Notes under the pieces: generated by a model
Databases searched by the model: none
The model's input: only the letters and a program-made list of their open reading frames with translations
Told to the model about the DNA's origin: nothing
Shown: one piece after another, positions 1 to 12,640 of the stretch
Layout of the letters: each line of letters opens with the position of its first letter
How positions within the stretch are numbered: the stretch's first letter is position 1
Source of the DNA: Eunapius fragilis
Taxonomy: Eukaryota > Porifera > Demospongiae > Spongillida > Spongillidae
Length of the DNA: 64,000 bases
Direction: 5' to 3'
Assembly: GCA_963681505.1 (NCBI GenBank)
Contig: OY811981.1
Coordinates: forward strand, 3,567,875 to 3,631,874
Translations under genes and position numbers: made by a program

Positions 1-1
1 G

Positions 2-343
2 CTCTTTCCTCCTGAGGACGTACCACGCCTGTACCCCGTGTATTCCCACACTACTGATGCTACTTTCAAAGTCAACCTTGCTGCCCCTGACTTGGTGCTG
101 CACCCTCTTCTGACCCTCACACACCCTTGGGAGTGTGTTCTTCAGCCTGGAGAACTACTCTTTGTTCCATCGGGATGCCCTCATCGTGTTGACAACGTGG
201 AAAAGTCCCTGGCCATATCGGCAAACTTTGTTGATCGTTCAAATGTGGACAAGGTGTTGGAGGAGCTTAATATAAATGCATTTCTGGATTACAGGTCGGA
301 AGATTTACTTGAAGCACTGAAGAACTGTGTCATGAATAGATAA
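2..343 (+). CDS. JmjC/cupin-like domain protein, C-terminal part (5' end outside window)
   Basis: The frame is open from the left edge of the window to a TAA at 341-343, about 113 residues. It starts LFPPEDVPRLYP, a segment typical of the JmjC/cupin-8 fold in the HSPBAP1, JMJD5 and JMJD4 group. It then has LQPGELLFVPSGCPHRVDN, the family's 'PG-(D/E)-(V/L)-LFVP..W.H.V' strand, whose His is normally the distal iron ligand. The usual Trp-Trp or Trp-His before that His is Cys-Pro here. The tail AISANFVDRSNVDKVLEEL follows. Family members are Fe(II)/2-oxoglutarate oxygenases acting on proteins or RNA; the substrate cannot be told from this fragment. The protein could also be a JMJD4-type hydroxylase. 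Candidate polyadenylation signals AATAAA lie at 534-539 and 885-890. Confidence 0.75.
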   Translation, partial: LFPPEDVPRLYPVYSHTTDATFKVNLAAPDLVLHPLLTLTHPWECVLQPGELLFVPSGCPHRVDNVEKSLAISANFVDRSNVDKVLEELNINAFLDYRSEDLLEALKNCVMNR

Positions 344-1299
344 ACTATACGTGAACAGTATTCTGATAATGTATACTACAAGCTTTTTATCCAGTAGATT
401 GCTAGGGCTGACTGTGACTACCATGCATTGCTGTACTTTGCATGCCTACTGTACAAACAATGGACCATGTCAACATGATAAAAACTGAAGCATGCAGTAA
501 TATAGCTTTTATTCCATGTTATTGGGAAGTAGTAATAAAATGAGGAACACAAAAGGTTTTATGGTTTTGTGAAGTTGTTCTGAAGGCACTTATTAAAGTT
601 GCCCTACCTTTTCCTCTTCCTACCCTCTTATCGGCTGGCAGGCAATATTTTATCATCATGCACTGGAGCCTTGCTTGCATGGTGGACCCTATCCCTGAAC
701 AACATTGAAGTTTGCTTGGACAGATCTCGAGCCATGAAAATACTAGAATTAACCGATCTGAATTTATCTTTATATCATTGCAGACCTGGCTGGCTCAGTC
801 ATGGAGAAAAAAAAATGCCAGGTTATTTTTCTGTAGTGTTCATTCCCATATGCATGCGACAATTTCACATAGCCTTTTGCACTGAATAAAATACTCTTGT
901 AACTGATAGATTTTATTGGACGTTCCATCGTCTCATTTGGTTGTGCCACCACTGATTACATTTTCTTCCTTAGAAATTGATTTGCATGGGGCACAGCGCT
1001 ATATGCAAGTTGATGCATGAGTCAGATGTCCATTGATACTAAAACTAATGAACCGAGTACATGTATCTGGAACACATGCACAAATTGAAACTGATATTTT
1101 CAGCAAGCAAACTGTTGTCTGAATTCACATTCATATAGAATCTATGCATATCTGAAATGATTGTACATTCTATAACTCAATCACCTGTTTTGATAATCAT
1201 AATTATATATAGTAACACTAGTTATTGATAATCATCTATCTACGTTCTCTAAATACCGGGTAGTCAGTAACTCAGTAGCCTAATCAAGTTGTTTTGTTT
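344..1299. other. 3' UTR of the JmjC gene and intergenic spacer
   Basis: AT-rich, with no convincing coding sequence. It holds two AATAAA hexamers (534-539, 885-890) in the plus orientation, which fit the end of the JmjC transcript. The upstream gene (+) and the next gene (-) converge here. Confidence 0.6.
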
Positions 1300-2361
1300 C
1301 TACATTGTGGCTTCGTAGAGACCTTTGCCCAGTGCAATAAGTCGATCTCTGTACTCTAGGTTCTTGTAGTTCACCTCCGGCACGCCCTCGAACCCATACA
1401 TGGCTCCCCAGCAGGACCCTGCTATGATCCCCGTACTGTCGTTGTCCCCTCCGTGGAGCACGCCTCGCAAACACAGTTCTTCCCACGAAGCTCCCGCGCC
1501 AAGGAGGGCATCGTAGGCTATCATCGGAGCGTCGTGACCGCTGGCTCCTCCCCAACCGCTATAGCTGACCGACTCATAAAATTCGTCCCTTTCTTTAGGT
1601 CCGTATATTTCCGGGAACCTTGGTTCTGATGCACCATCAGTAAGATTTCTTTCGCGGAGGTAATCGGCCCATCCCTTCTCAAAGTAGCTCCAGTCCGCCT
1701 TGTTCCGTTGGACATCCTTTCCCGTTTTCTCTACGTACTTCCAGACCACTGGCAATGTATCCATGAGGCCCTTCCCCCACGAGTTAATTGGTTTCTTCTG
1801 AATAGCGTAAGACACAAACAGTGCTGTAGCAACAGACCCAAGGTAGCCCGTTGGGCAGTTGTGTGTCATTCGACCAGACTCCACCGCCACGGCCACGAGA
1901 TCTTCCAACTGCTCGGGTCGGTAGAAACGAAGTCCGATAGGGGCGGATCTCATGGCCGCACCACACCCACCTCCCCTTGGATCGTATGGTATCCGGTATC
2001 CCCCGCGCTCTGTGGGTCGTAACTTGCTTATTCCGTTTAAGGTTGTGGGCCCCGGTGCCCGCCCCCCCATGTCCCTCGATCCCACGATGTACTGCTGGGC
2101 TATGGCGCAAAAGAGCGTCTCCATGTCCTTCCACTCAGAGACCAGGGCCTCGGCAGTAGCTATGTGCAGGACGGTATCATCGCTCACCATGAACTCTGCG
2201 CGCGTTAGGTCCAACGCTGACACTCCCCCGCGTTGGTTTACCTCCGAGTGTATGGTGACCCCTGATGTACAGAATTCCCATTGACCATTTTTGTAGCCCA
2301 TGGCATCACCTACGGCTCCCAAAACCATAGCTGCTGCGAATCTCTCTTCCAAGGTAGCCAT
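1300..2361 (-). CDS. ADPRH: ADP-ribosylarginine hydrolase (ARH1 type), copy A
   Basis: Single-exon 353-residue protein, almost the same length as vertebrate ARH1 (about 357). It removes ADP-ribose from arginine side chains and so reverses mono-ADP-ribosylation. The ARH fold is seen end to end: AMVLGAVGDAMGYKNG at 11-26; the metal-site motif VSDDTVLH with Ser60, Asp61, Asp62 and Thr63; GGGCGAAMRSAPIGLRF; ESGRMTHNCPTGYLG; SGHDAPMIAYDALL; and the second metal motif HGGDNDST with Asp306 and Asp308. All expected Mg-binding aspartates are present. The start is the first Met of the conserved N-terminus. No signal peptide is seen, so it is probably cytosolic. It shares long stretches of near-identical DNA with copy B at 22686-23747. 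Confidence 0.95.
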   Translation of the reverse strand: MATLEERFAAAMVLGAVGDAMGYKNGQWEFCTSGVTIHSEVNQRGGVSALDLTRAEFMVSDDTVLHIATAEALVSEWKDMETLFCAIAQQYIVGSRDMGGRAPGPTTLNGISKLRPTERGGYRIPYDPRGGGCGAAMRSAPIGLRFYRPEQLEDLVAVAVESGRMTHNCPTGYLGSVATALFVSYAIQKKPINSWGKGLMDTLPVVWKYVEKTGKDVQRNKADWSYFEKGWADYLRERNLTDGASEPRFPEIYGPKERDEFYESVSYSGWGGASGHDAPMIAYDALLGAGASWEELCLRGVLHGGDNDSTGIIAGSCWGAMYGFEGVPEVNYKNLEYRDRLIALGKGLYEATM

Positions 2362-2541
2362 CGTATAAGAAACTGTCGTTATGTCATTGTGACGTTATGC
2401 GGTTCTATATCTGAATCTGCGGCGGCCGGCCGTCATTGAGAAGTAGGACAAAAAGACCTACGCCCAGAAATATTGGAATATGACGTCACGTACATAGCAA
2501 CAGAATATTGCTATCGAGCTGCGTAAAAATCTGGATGTTTG

Positions 2542-2562
2542 CAGAGGCGGATCCAGGGGGGT

Positions 2563-2596
<34 letters not shown>

Positions 2597-3183
2597 GCAA
2601 CCCCCCCTTTCAAACCCGTAATGAATAAATATCATTACGAAGCAATGCAAGCTTTTTCACGGCTTGCATCATACCTTGCCACAAGGACCAACTCCCCCAA
2701 GTCCAAGGTTGTCTGCAGCTTGTATGGCCGCCTTAATTTGACTCTTGTGCGAGCCAATGCCCGAGCCCTCCTCTTACGATGTGGCTGTTCCCTTCAGGAG
2801 GGGGATAGTTCTTCATTGTCACTTTCATAGCCAGTGTGTCTTGTCTGGATATGTATGTATGTATTAATAATAGCATTCGTTATTTAGTGCATTTATTCTG
2901 ATTAGTGTATTCTGCTGCATCTTGTATTCCTGTTCATGTTATGCAACTAAATTTATTATATACTAGTAACAATTAAGAATTATTGCGAAGTAAAGATGGC
3001 TGAAATTCGTAATACAACTGCAGCTCTGCGAGGAAACAAACGGCAAGGCAGTATTATGTAGTGTTGTGCGCATGATATAATAAAAAAGCGTTGGCGGCTG
3101 GGGCTCCGCCCCAGACCCCCTCCCCCGCTTCATGAATATTAATTAGCAACCCCCCCTTTTCTGAAATCCTGGATCCGCCCCTG
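2542..3183. mobile_element. Non-autonomous TIR DNA transposon (hAT-like) with 5-bp target duplication
   Basis: The left end CAGAGGCGGATCCAGG is inverted at the right end as CCTGGATCCGCCCCTG (15 of 16 match). The element is flanked by direct repeats GTTTG (2537-2541 and 3184-3188). CAGNGGCGGATCCAGG termini are common in invertebrate hAT-like elements, and 5-bp duplications are reported for the hAT5 group. Inside are a long G run (2562-2594, broken by one T) and a retrotransposon-like coding scrap. No transposase is seen. Decayed relatives of its right half occur at about 9130-9250 and 14300-14395, and a left-end relative lies near 17968. Confidence 0.7.
2639..2830 (+). pseudogene. C-terminal scrap of a non-LTR retrotransposon-like protein
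   Basis: The frame reads FSRLASYLATRTNSPKSKV followed by LYGRLNLTLVRANARALL. This 'RLAS.LA...PKSKV...LYGRLNLTLVRA.ARA' pattern is familiar to me from the tails of invertebrate reverse-transcriptase ORFs. A related scrap lies on the minus strand at 21404-21595. It sits inside the TIR element at 2542-3183. The family name is uncertain and no reverse-transcriptase core is present here. Confidence 0.5.
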
Positions 3184-3310
3184 GTTTGCTAAAAGATGCA
3201 ACAAGCACGGACTTTGCAGGCTGAATACTGTAAGAATCCAGTCAGTTTTGTATCGATTATAACAAGTGCCACGAGTACAGCTTACACCATTGAAAGCAGC
3301 ACTTGAATGT

Positions 3311-5862
<2,552 letters not shown>

Positions 5863-6174
5863 ATGACATTTTTAAAAAGTAGAACAAATGAAGAATACCA
5901 GTCTGTTACCTCACTGGCAGCAGCAAAAGAGAGATCCAGAAAGAAATCGTGTTGGCTACAGTGGGTAAGTTCGTTACCATACTTTGATATGGCTAGAATG
6001 CAAATAACAGATCCCATGAACACTTATCTTCTTGGAATGGTTCAGAATGAGCTTAAAATATGCCTTAAAAGGTTACCTGATAAAAGATTTGGCGAATTAT
6101 ATAGATGTATAAAAAGTAGTAATCTGCCCAACTCTAATTACCAACAACCATCAAGTATGCAGATGGACTTTTAG
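5863..6174 (+). pseudogene. CACTA (EnSpm)-type transposase fragment
   Basis: The 103-residue frame contains LPYFDMARMQITDPMNTYLL followed by GMVQNELK. This matches the 'LpYFD..r....DPMHn..LG' block of tnp2-like CACTA transposases; Asn stands where the family has His. The upstream part (KERSRKKSCWLQWV) agrees with the region before that block. No TIRs or other domains were recognised, so it is a lone fragment or exon. Confidence 0.6.
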
Positions 6175-6724
6175 ACTTTACGTTGGGTATATTCTACTTT
6201 TTATACAACTATATAATTTCAAAACGTAAAATATCCTATTGCTGGCGTCCCAATCCCTTCAAAATCGGCATACAGGTAGAAGAGTCCTGTCGCTATAGAT
6301 TTGTCCTATCCGTTAATTTTTACTCTATCAGTTGCGAGGATATAGCAGTGCAAAGTACGTGCACATTTTCCCTCTCGATTCCCGCCAATTATTTCGGCAA
6401 ACCGTGTTATGGGAGGCGGATGCATAAATGATTGGCGCGAAGCGAGCGGGAAAATGTAGACCCATAGCCCTGACCTGCACAACAAGGTGCACGACAGTGT
6501 ATCAGTCATGGTCCTTCTCATGAGATTTTGCCGGGTTTGGCCCAATGTGACGATAAAACATTTATTCAGAGGAAGGAATTTATGACAATAGTTTATGAGC
6601 ACTCCTGCGTGATGTGTTAGCAGCATGCAGTAAAAGCAATATTAAAGTTTAAAAGTATAATACATTGATACAAATATTTGCATGACAGAATAGCAGAAGA
6701 GCACTTCTATATACATGCTATATA

Positions 6725-6949
6725 CTAACAGTTGTCACAAAACTCAATATCACCTATGATGTAATCAACTAGCAGTTGATCTACTGTCAATTTTTCTTCT
6801 TCTCCATCATCTTCAGTTTCATTTGGACCCCCGTACATAACAGTCAATTTTGATCTCTTAACATTTTTAATATGGCCATTGATTTTTAAGTTTATTGAGT
6901 AGTAAAGCTTTCTGAGATTACAATGTTCTGTTCTTGGACATGAGCATTG
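6725..6949 (-). CDS. Candidate C-terminal exon of an unrecognised protein
   Basis: An open minus-strand frame of about 74 codons ends in TAG at 6727-6725 and has no internal Met start. It reads CNLRKLYYSINLKINGHIKN, then KRSKLTVMYGG, an acidic stretch (ETEDDGEEE), and LTVDQLLVDYIIGDIEFCDNC. The composition looks coding and the C-terminus is Cys-rich. I do not recognise the family. It could equally be transposon-encoded, given the CACTA scrap nearby. Confidence 0.3.
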   Translation of the reverse strand, partial: QCSCPRTEHCNLRKLYYSINLKINGHIKNVKRSKLTVMYGGPNETEDDGEEEKLTVDQLLVDYIIGDIEFCDNC

Positions 6950-9117
6950 TCAAAACGGCTCTTCTGTTTCACACTTGCCGCTGTAATTAGAACGCAGTAA
7001 TTTAGGTGGTTGATGTTGTATGATGTACTTGTTTGCACACTTCAATATTGCTTGTCTTGGCAACATGATCAAAAAATTCACTTACTTTATATGTGGTGGT
7101 CTCCATACTTTGTGCGGAGAGATACAGGTGCTGCACAAGTCCTTGTCTTATACATGGTACCTGAAGAATGTTACCATCATTAATATCTTCCGACCTTATA
7201 ACGTTCAACTCATATAACGAAGTCCTTTAATGTCTTCATGGAGTGAAGAATAAGCCAGACAAAATTTTTCTCTAGAAACTCTGAAATAGAATAAAAAATA
7301 GAATAAAAAACTTTAACTTAGAATACCGTGAAAACCACGTTTCTTTGAGACAGCCAGTGCACAGATATTGTATACAGCATCACACTACCGATAGAATCCC
7401 AAACACAAATGTTAAGAGCGGAAGCTGAAGCGGAACTAAAGCAGTGCAATTATGGGGATACATAAATGGTAAAAATTTGTAGCTTTATTCTATGTGATAG
7501 AATAAAATAGAGGAGGACACTAGTATAATTTATGCTTTTAAAGTGTAAGTGGCTTAACTGAAATGAGATTATAGATATATTGAGTAATAATCACGCAGTA
7601 CGTAAAATAACATGGTCAGCTATTATCCGTAGAAACCTGCAAATAGAATAAAAAATAGAATAAAACTTTTCTAGGATAGAGGATGTACTTTTTATTTTTT
7701 TGGTAGTTCTAAACAACGTCAACGCTCCGTTATCAATCTATGATCCAGAAAAAAAAAATGGCGGTTATTGTATATGTGATTTGGCGCCATCTAGAAAACC
7801 CCCTGCGCCGACACCAAAACGAATGAAACTACTGATAATACATAGTCCAGGGGTTATAGAATGAGTCAATATTGATCCCAAATGTGTCGTGTGACAAATA
7901 AGGTACGTATTTATTTGATGGAATTGGTCCAATTTTTTAGCGGTACGTTTTGGTAACGATCCCCTCCTAAATGTGATAAACCCGTGCCAAAAATTGTATT
8001 GTTACGCGGTCTTCAATTTTTGTGTGCATATCTGTTGGGGGGGGGGGGGAGTTGAAGTACCTACTTGTGCCCTGATAGTGAGTATACGTTTGTGTGTATG
8101 TGCATGTGCAGGGCTACCGTAGACCGGCTACGGGTCCGACCTGAGACCGGCCGGCCTGGCAGGCCAAATTATTGGAAATTATAATTTTTTAATGTCTATC
8201 AATTATTTCGATTTACATAATTTTACGATGTCGATCAACGAAGCGTGTCCCTGATGAACAGCAATATGTGTAAATAGCAGCAGTGTTGCCGCGATATGGT
8301 CTTTTGCCGATATCGTCGATATCGCGATATGAGTAAAATATCGCGATAATGTATTGCGACATTTTTTATTATATTAAAACTAGCAATTATTTGGGATCGT
8401 GGCAGCGAAAAGGGAATATAGGTGATTATTTGAAATAATTTGAAAACTAAAAAAAATACGCGCTAGGTTCCTTTTCGCCACGATTTATTTATTAATAATC
8501 ACACGGCAATTTTCATAATTGAGGCTGCGTTGTTATGGCGGCGACAAATAAACCAACATATATACCGTCCTATCATGCTAGGAATATCGTATGGAGTGGT
8601 GAATTCAATTTCCTTCACGTTGTCTAACTGGTATAAGGAAGTATCTAGCCATCTTAGTCTCGACTGCACCTTCGAAAAGGGCTTTCGCAAGGCATGAGTT
8701 AGATAAACTGGAAAAGAAACGATGAAGCCAATAGCAGAACGGCTGGGTGAATGCATTTTTTAGTGGCAGAATGCATAGTGGTTCGTATGGCACTTTTGCC
8801 ACTATATCCCAATGAAAAAAGAAAGAAAAAAAGACTCATGTACTTCTACAAAAAAAGGTGCTTATAAACGTTCGCGGTTATACGTTTAAATACCAGTCAT
8901 TTTTATTTCGATAATATACGCAGTTGCCAAACCTGCTGAACATACATACATCTTCATTGTTGAAGGTTTTAAGCATGTTTAGATCATTTCCAACTCAACA
9001 GTACTCTCGTTTATCTCTTAAAACTGCCAGTCTTAGTGAAGTCACACGCTGATCACGTGACGATAATTATTCATTTATGCGTCAGTGAGTCTACTGTCCT
9101 ATAAGAATGGTTTTTAT
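6950..9117. other. Intergenic, no gene; palindromic AT/CG-rich patch
   Basis: No coding sequence is supported. At about 8298-8348 there is a cluster of CGATAT/ATATCG motifs (ccgatatcgtcgatatcgcg) forming overlapping palindromes. A G-run lies at 8038-8049. The right end of the region enters the duplicated unit that starts at about 9118. Confidence 0.45.
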
Positions 9118-10562
9118 AAAGCGACTGGGGCTTCGTGCCAGACCCCATCCTGTCACGGGAGGGTGCAAGCCCACTCCTGGGCCCTAGCTCCGGTTTCCAC
9201 AATGATATCGTTATTCGACACCCCACCTTCCTGAAATCCCGCATCCGTCTCCGCCATCAGTAGCTTTTCAATAGAGGTGCATGTGATGTATTGTAGCCCA
9301 AAGTGTTGAAAATACGAGGTCGATAGTAACCTGGAAGCATTTTATATCAGACCTCGTATTGAAAACAAACAAAAAAAAAAAAAAAGCCTTTGGTCGCATA
9401 ATCTTCTCACTGCATTACATTATTGTTGCACAAGCATTATAGCATTTAAGATTTTATGGTATAGGGTGTACGTACATAACGTCTTCAGAATCTGTAAGCG
9501 ACCGATCACTTCTGAATCAGCGTTCCTTTACTCCGATCATCTCTGTACCACCCGTTGTCGACGCTCTTCTATTGTTGCCATGTACACGTATTGGGCGCCA
9601 GGTGGTGAATTTGACAATAAGAGCAATGCGTACAGCCGCTAGCGCGATGACCACAATTAACAGCACGAGGGTGTAGATGGCATTTCTTCCTCGGTTGTCT
9701 TGGGACCAATGTGCTCCCAGCACGGCAATTAACCACCAAATTACAACTGGATACACGCAGATGACGTAACGTGCGAAACGATCGAAGATGGTGTTCTCTA
9801 GAACGAAGTAAGTCACTATGGTAACGGTGAGGAGCACTAATGATACTGTGCCGCTATTGGTGGCGCTTAACCCCGCAAAATATTGCAGTACAGCCGAAAC
9901 GTCGACAAAGGACAAGGCTGTCGTCCACGTAGCATAGAATCCGATCCCGTTTACGGCAAATATCCACGTAAGCCAATAGTCCTCCTTCGACGGTTTCGTG
10001 ACATCAGACGAAAAGCAGCGGTGGAAATGAAAGCACAGTAGACCCAGCGACGCGTACAGGAAACAATTGAGAGCGACACGAAGCACCAGTGCACCTCCGA
10101 TGTAGTAATTTCCCCACAGGTATAGCCACGCAATGTTCGAGGCATTAGCCAGAGCATACAGCCAGTACACGCCGACGGCAATGGGCCTTGTAGATTTGGA
10201 TCGACAGGCGAACGACCACGCGTGGCACAGCCATAGCACCTGCATAAGGGTGATGATATTCCAGATGAAAAAGCCGTAACTGGCGGGCGTGATCAGTGTG
10301 TAGTACTGGTCCGATACAACTTTCGTGCTGTTCTTCAAGCCAGCTGGAGTGTTTGACGATAGGCTTAAAAGAGTAAGAGTGACTACTCCTACCGCGACCA
10401 GTGAGGTCACAGACAAAGAGACGATCTCTAACCAGAAGGGCATGACTCGCAGGGTTGCCGCGAGGGAAAGGTGAATTTTTATAGACGTAACCACAATATA
10501 TAAGCTCATAAAAAGCCATCAGTATAATTGATGGTGATTTTAATTTACTATTAGACTGGTCA
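9118..10562. repeat. Segmental duplication unit, left copy
   Basis: The TspO-related gene plus its flanks matches 14300-15712 in the same orientation. Shared flanks are the decayed TIR-element sequence downstream of the gene (9130-9250 against 14300-14395), the block around 9300-9340 against 14410-14450, and the ATTGATGGTGATTTTAATTTACT upstream block at its right edge, shown here only in part: GATTTTAATTTACTA. The duplication therefore covers about 1.4 kb. Confidence 0.75.
9517..10509 (-). CDS. TspO-related multi-pass membrane protein, copy A
   Basis: Single-exon frame of 330 residues. The first Met shared with copy B is residue 23 (ATG at 10443, MPFWLEIVSLSVTSLV) and is the likelier start, giving about 308 residues. 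Seven to eight hydrophobic segments are visible. The best landmark is LITPASYGFFIWNIITLMQV, followed by LWLCHAWSFACR. It resembles the TPA-(Y/W)-xF-xIW signature of an animal family distantly related to TspO/MBR tryptophan-rich sensory proteins (the PTHR33802 type). It also has NIAWLYLW, LLCFHFHRCF, a DRFARYVICVYPVVIWWLI helix, and a short basic tail. The function of this family is not established. It is a tandem paralogue of 14608-15573. Confidence 0.7.
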   Translation of the reverse strand: MSLYIVVTSIKIHLSLAATLRVMPFWLEIVSLSVTSLVAVGVVTLTLLSLSSNTPAGLKNSTKVVSDQYYTLITPASYGFFIWNIITLMQVLWLCHAWSFACRSKSTRPIAVGVYWLYALANASNIAWLYLWGNYYIGGALVLRVALNCFLYASLGLLCFHFHRCFSSDVTKPSKEDYWLTWIFAVNGIGFYATWTTALSFVDVSAVLQYFAGLSATNSGTVSLVLLTVTIVTYFVLENTIFDRFARYVICVYPVVIWWLIAVLGAHWSQDNRGRNAIYTLVLLIVVIALAAVRIALIVKFTTWRPIRVHGNNRRASTTGGTEMIGVKER

Positions 10563-10693
10563 GGGTGTGTGTATGCATTGTATGTGTGGATTTAATTTGT
10601 GCTAATGTGTGTGCATTGATTGCAATTGGGCATGCATTCGTTGTTGTATGTACACACATGTGTGGTGGGTAATTATGCATGCATTGGAACTTA

Positions 10694-10710
10694 ACACACA
10701 CACACACACA

Positions 10711-10763
<53 letters not shown>

Positions 10764-10915
10764 TCCTTATGCCAGAAGGTGCATTTAAGGAGTTGCACTT
10801 GAGTGAACCTTGCGTGCGCATGTGTGTGTATGTGTGTAGGTATGTGTGTGTGTGTGCATGTGCTTGTGTGTGTGTGGGTATGTGTGTGTGTGCATGTGCA
10901 CGTGTGTGTGTAGCA
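10694..10915. repeat. (CA)n tract followed by TG-rich tract (inverted low-complexity pair)
   Basis: (CA)n runs from 10694 to 10762 with one TA interruption. After about 45 bp of unique sequence there is a TG-rich stretch (10812-10915). The two are complementary and could fold into a hairpin. The His-Thr and Cys-Val frames here are not genes. Confidence 0.9.
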
Positions 10916-11341
10916 CCACGTTGCTGCATCACATCTTGAGAAACAGAATAAGATTAAGCTACATATTCCAATGTCCATTGACTTACAACTAAATGTTTGT
11001 TGTAACTTATAATTATCCAACAACAGGAAGTCAAAGAACACACTCCGCTTACATTGTGATGCCAAATTATTACATCATGCCTCACAAAGATCCTTCAGTA
11101 ATGTTTTTATAACATTGTATTTCCAACTGCATGCCCTATGTAACTGTCCTATCATTTCGTGAAACCAGGAGATTACACACTTATATAAGATGAGCTTCTT
11201 CATAAGGTAGGCATTGTTATGGAAGGAATGAACTATGTTGCCAGGTACTTGATATTCACAGTGTATATAATTGTCTGTTGTTCCATGCAATTGATGAGTT
11301 TGTATAACCATGTCTGCTTGCAGTGTTTGTGACCTTGTTTT

Positions 11342-12440
11342 GTGATCACTTCTTGACCTTATTGATTAATTACTGATGGCACCAGTTTTATCTATTCTTC
11401 CCCATTGTGACCTTATAAATTTAATTACTGATGGCCCTGATTTTTCTTATCAGTGGGTGGTCCCAGTCCGGATGTGACACACTTTCTTATTTAGGCTGTG
11501 TAACATCAACCATAATGATTGCTGTGCACCATGTGTACAAGTACATGGTAGTCTGCTGCAGTCCAACATAGTATTGGGTTGTATAATGTACTTTCAAGTA
11601 CTTTTAAAAAGTATGAGTTCATGTTGAACCCAGCTTAGCCCTGTGGCTTATGATTAATGTTTGCATAGCTAGACAAACAATGTGGGTTGAGATGGTGGTA
11701 CATGTACTTAACCACAGGTGCTGGGTAGCCATCACAAGACGCTCCTCTGAAGTTGGAGTCAGGGCTTTTTATTTATTATAATTATTGGCATTGCAGGGGC
11801 TGCCGCATGTCAGTTGTTGCTTTGACATCAACATATGATCGCTATGCTGGACCAATACCCCTCCCCCTATGTCCCCCTTACATGAGACCCTGGGGGAAAA
11901 AAAGGAAGTTGTTCTGTTCAGTTGGAGCTTACTAAAACAACGTTATTTGATCCCACATGTAGTGATCACAATGCTGATGACAAAGCAACATTTGACCGTG
12001 CTGCGGATATTCTCGCTCCCACAACCTGCACTTATGCAGCTAGGACACCCTGCAAGACCAATGGCTGCCTAGCACCTGTGGTTAAGTACCGCCATTTCAA
12101 CCCACATTGTTTGTCTAGCTATGCAAACATCAACCATAAGCCACAGGGCTAAGCTGGGTTCAACATGATACATTACTTGAAAGTCACATTCTACAGCCTA
12201 ATACTATGTTGGATTGAGTCAGACTATCTTGTACTTGTGCTGGTACACATGCTGCACTGCAAACATTTAAGGTTGTTATGATGGCCTAAATAAGCGTGTC
12301 ATATCTGGGACAACCCATTGATAAGAATAGATAATATTAGTGACATCATAAGGTCACAAATGTAAAATTAGCGCAATCAGTAATTAAATCTATAAGGCCA
12401 CAAAGGGGACAAAAGGACCACATTGTAAAACTTGCCCAGT
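11342..12440. mobile_element. Fold-back element with long imperfect inverted arms
   Basis: The left arm (about 11342-11740) and the right arm (about 12055-12440) are inverted copies. The best-matched part is 11630-11740 against 12060-12165, which shares GAACCCAGCTTAGCCCTGTG, then CATAGCTAGACAAACAATGT, and CTTAACCACAGGTGCT. A 310-bp centre lies between them. Part of the right arm is repeated in direct orientation at 12550-12640. No transposase is seen, so this is a non-autonomous fold-back or MITE-like element. Confidence 0.75.
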
Positions 12441-12640
12441 AACTTCACAACTGTATCTCCAATTGTAAGTAAATATAAGTCTATTTCATTTTTCCATTTC
12501 AGTACATTTTTGCACTGTAACTGCCTTCCAATCCTGTATATCAACAATTGAAATTTACTTGTAAGGACAAATAAAATTAGTGCCATCAGTAATCAAATCT
12601 ATAAAGTTACCAAGGGATTAAATAGAAACTTGCCCTTAAA

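Noticed and set aside
599-889. 96-residue frame downstream of the JmjC gene
   Set aside because: No domain, lies between two polyadenylation signals, and its composition fits UTR.
10540-11065. His-Thr and Cys-Val frames
   Set aside because: Consequence of CA/TG tracts.
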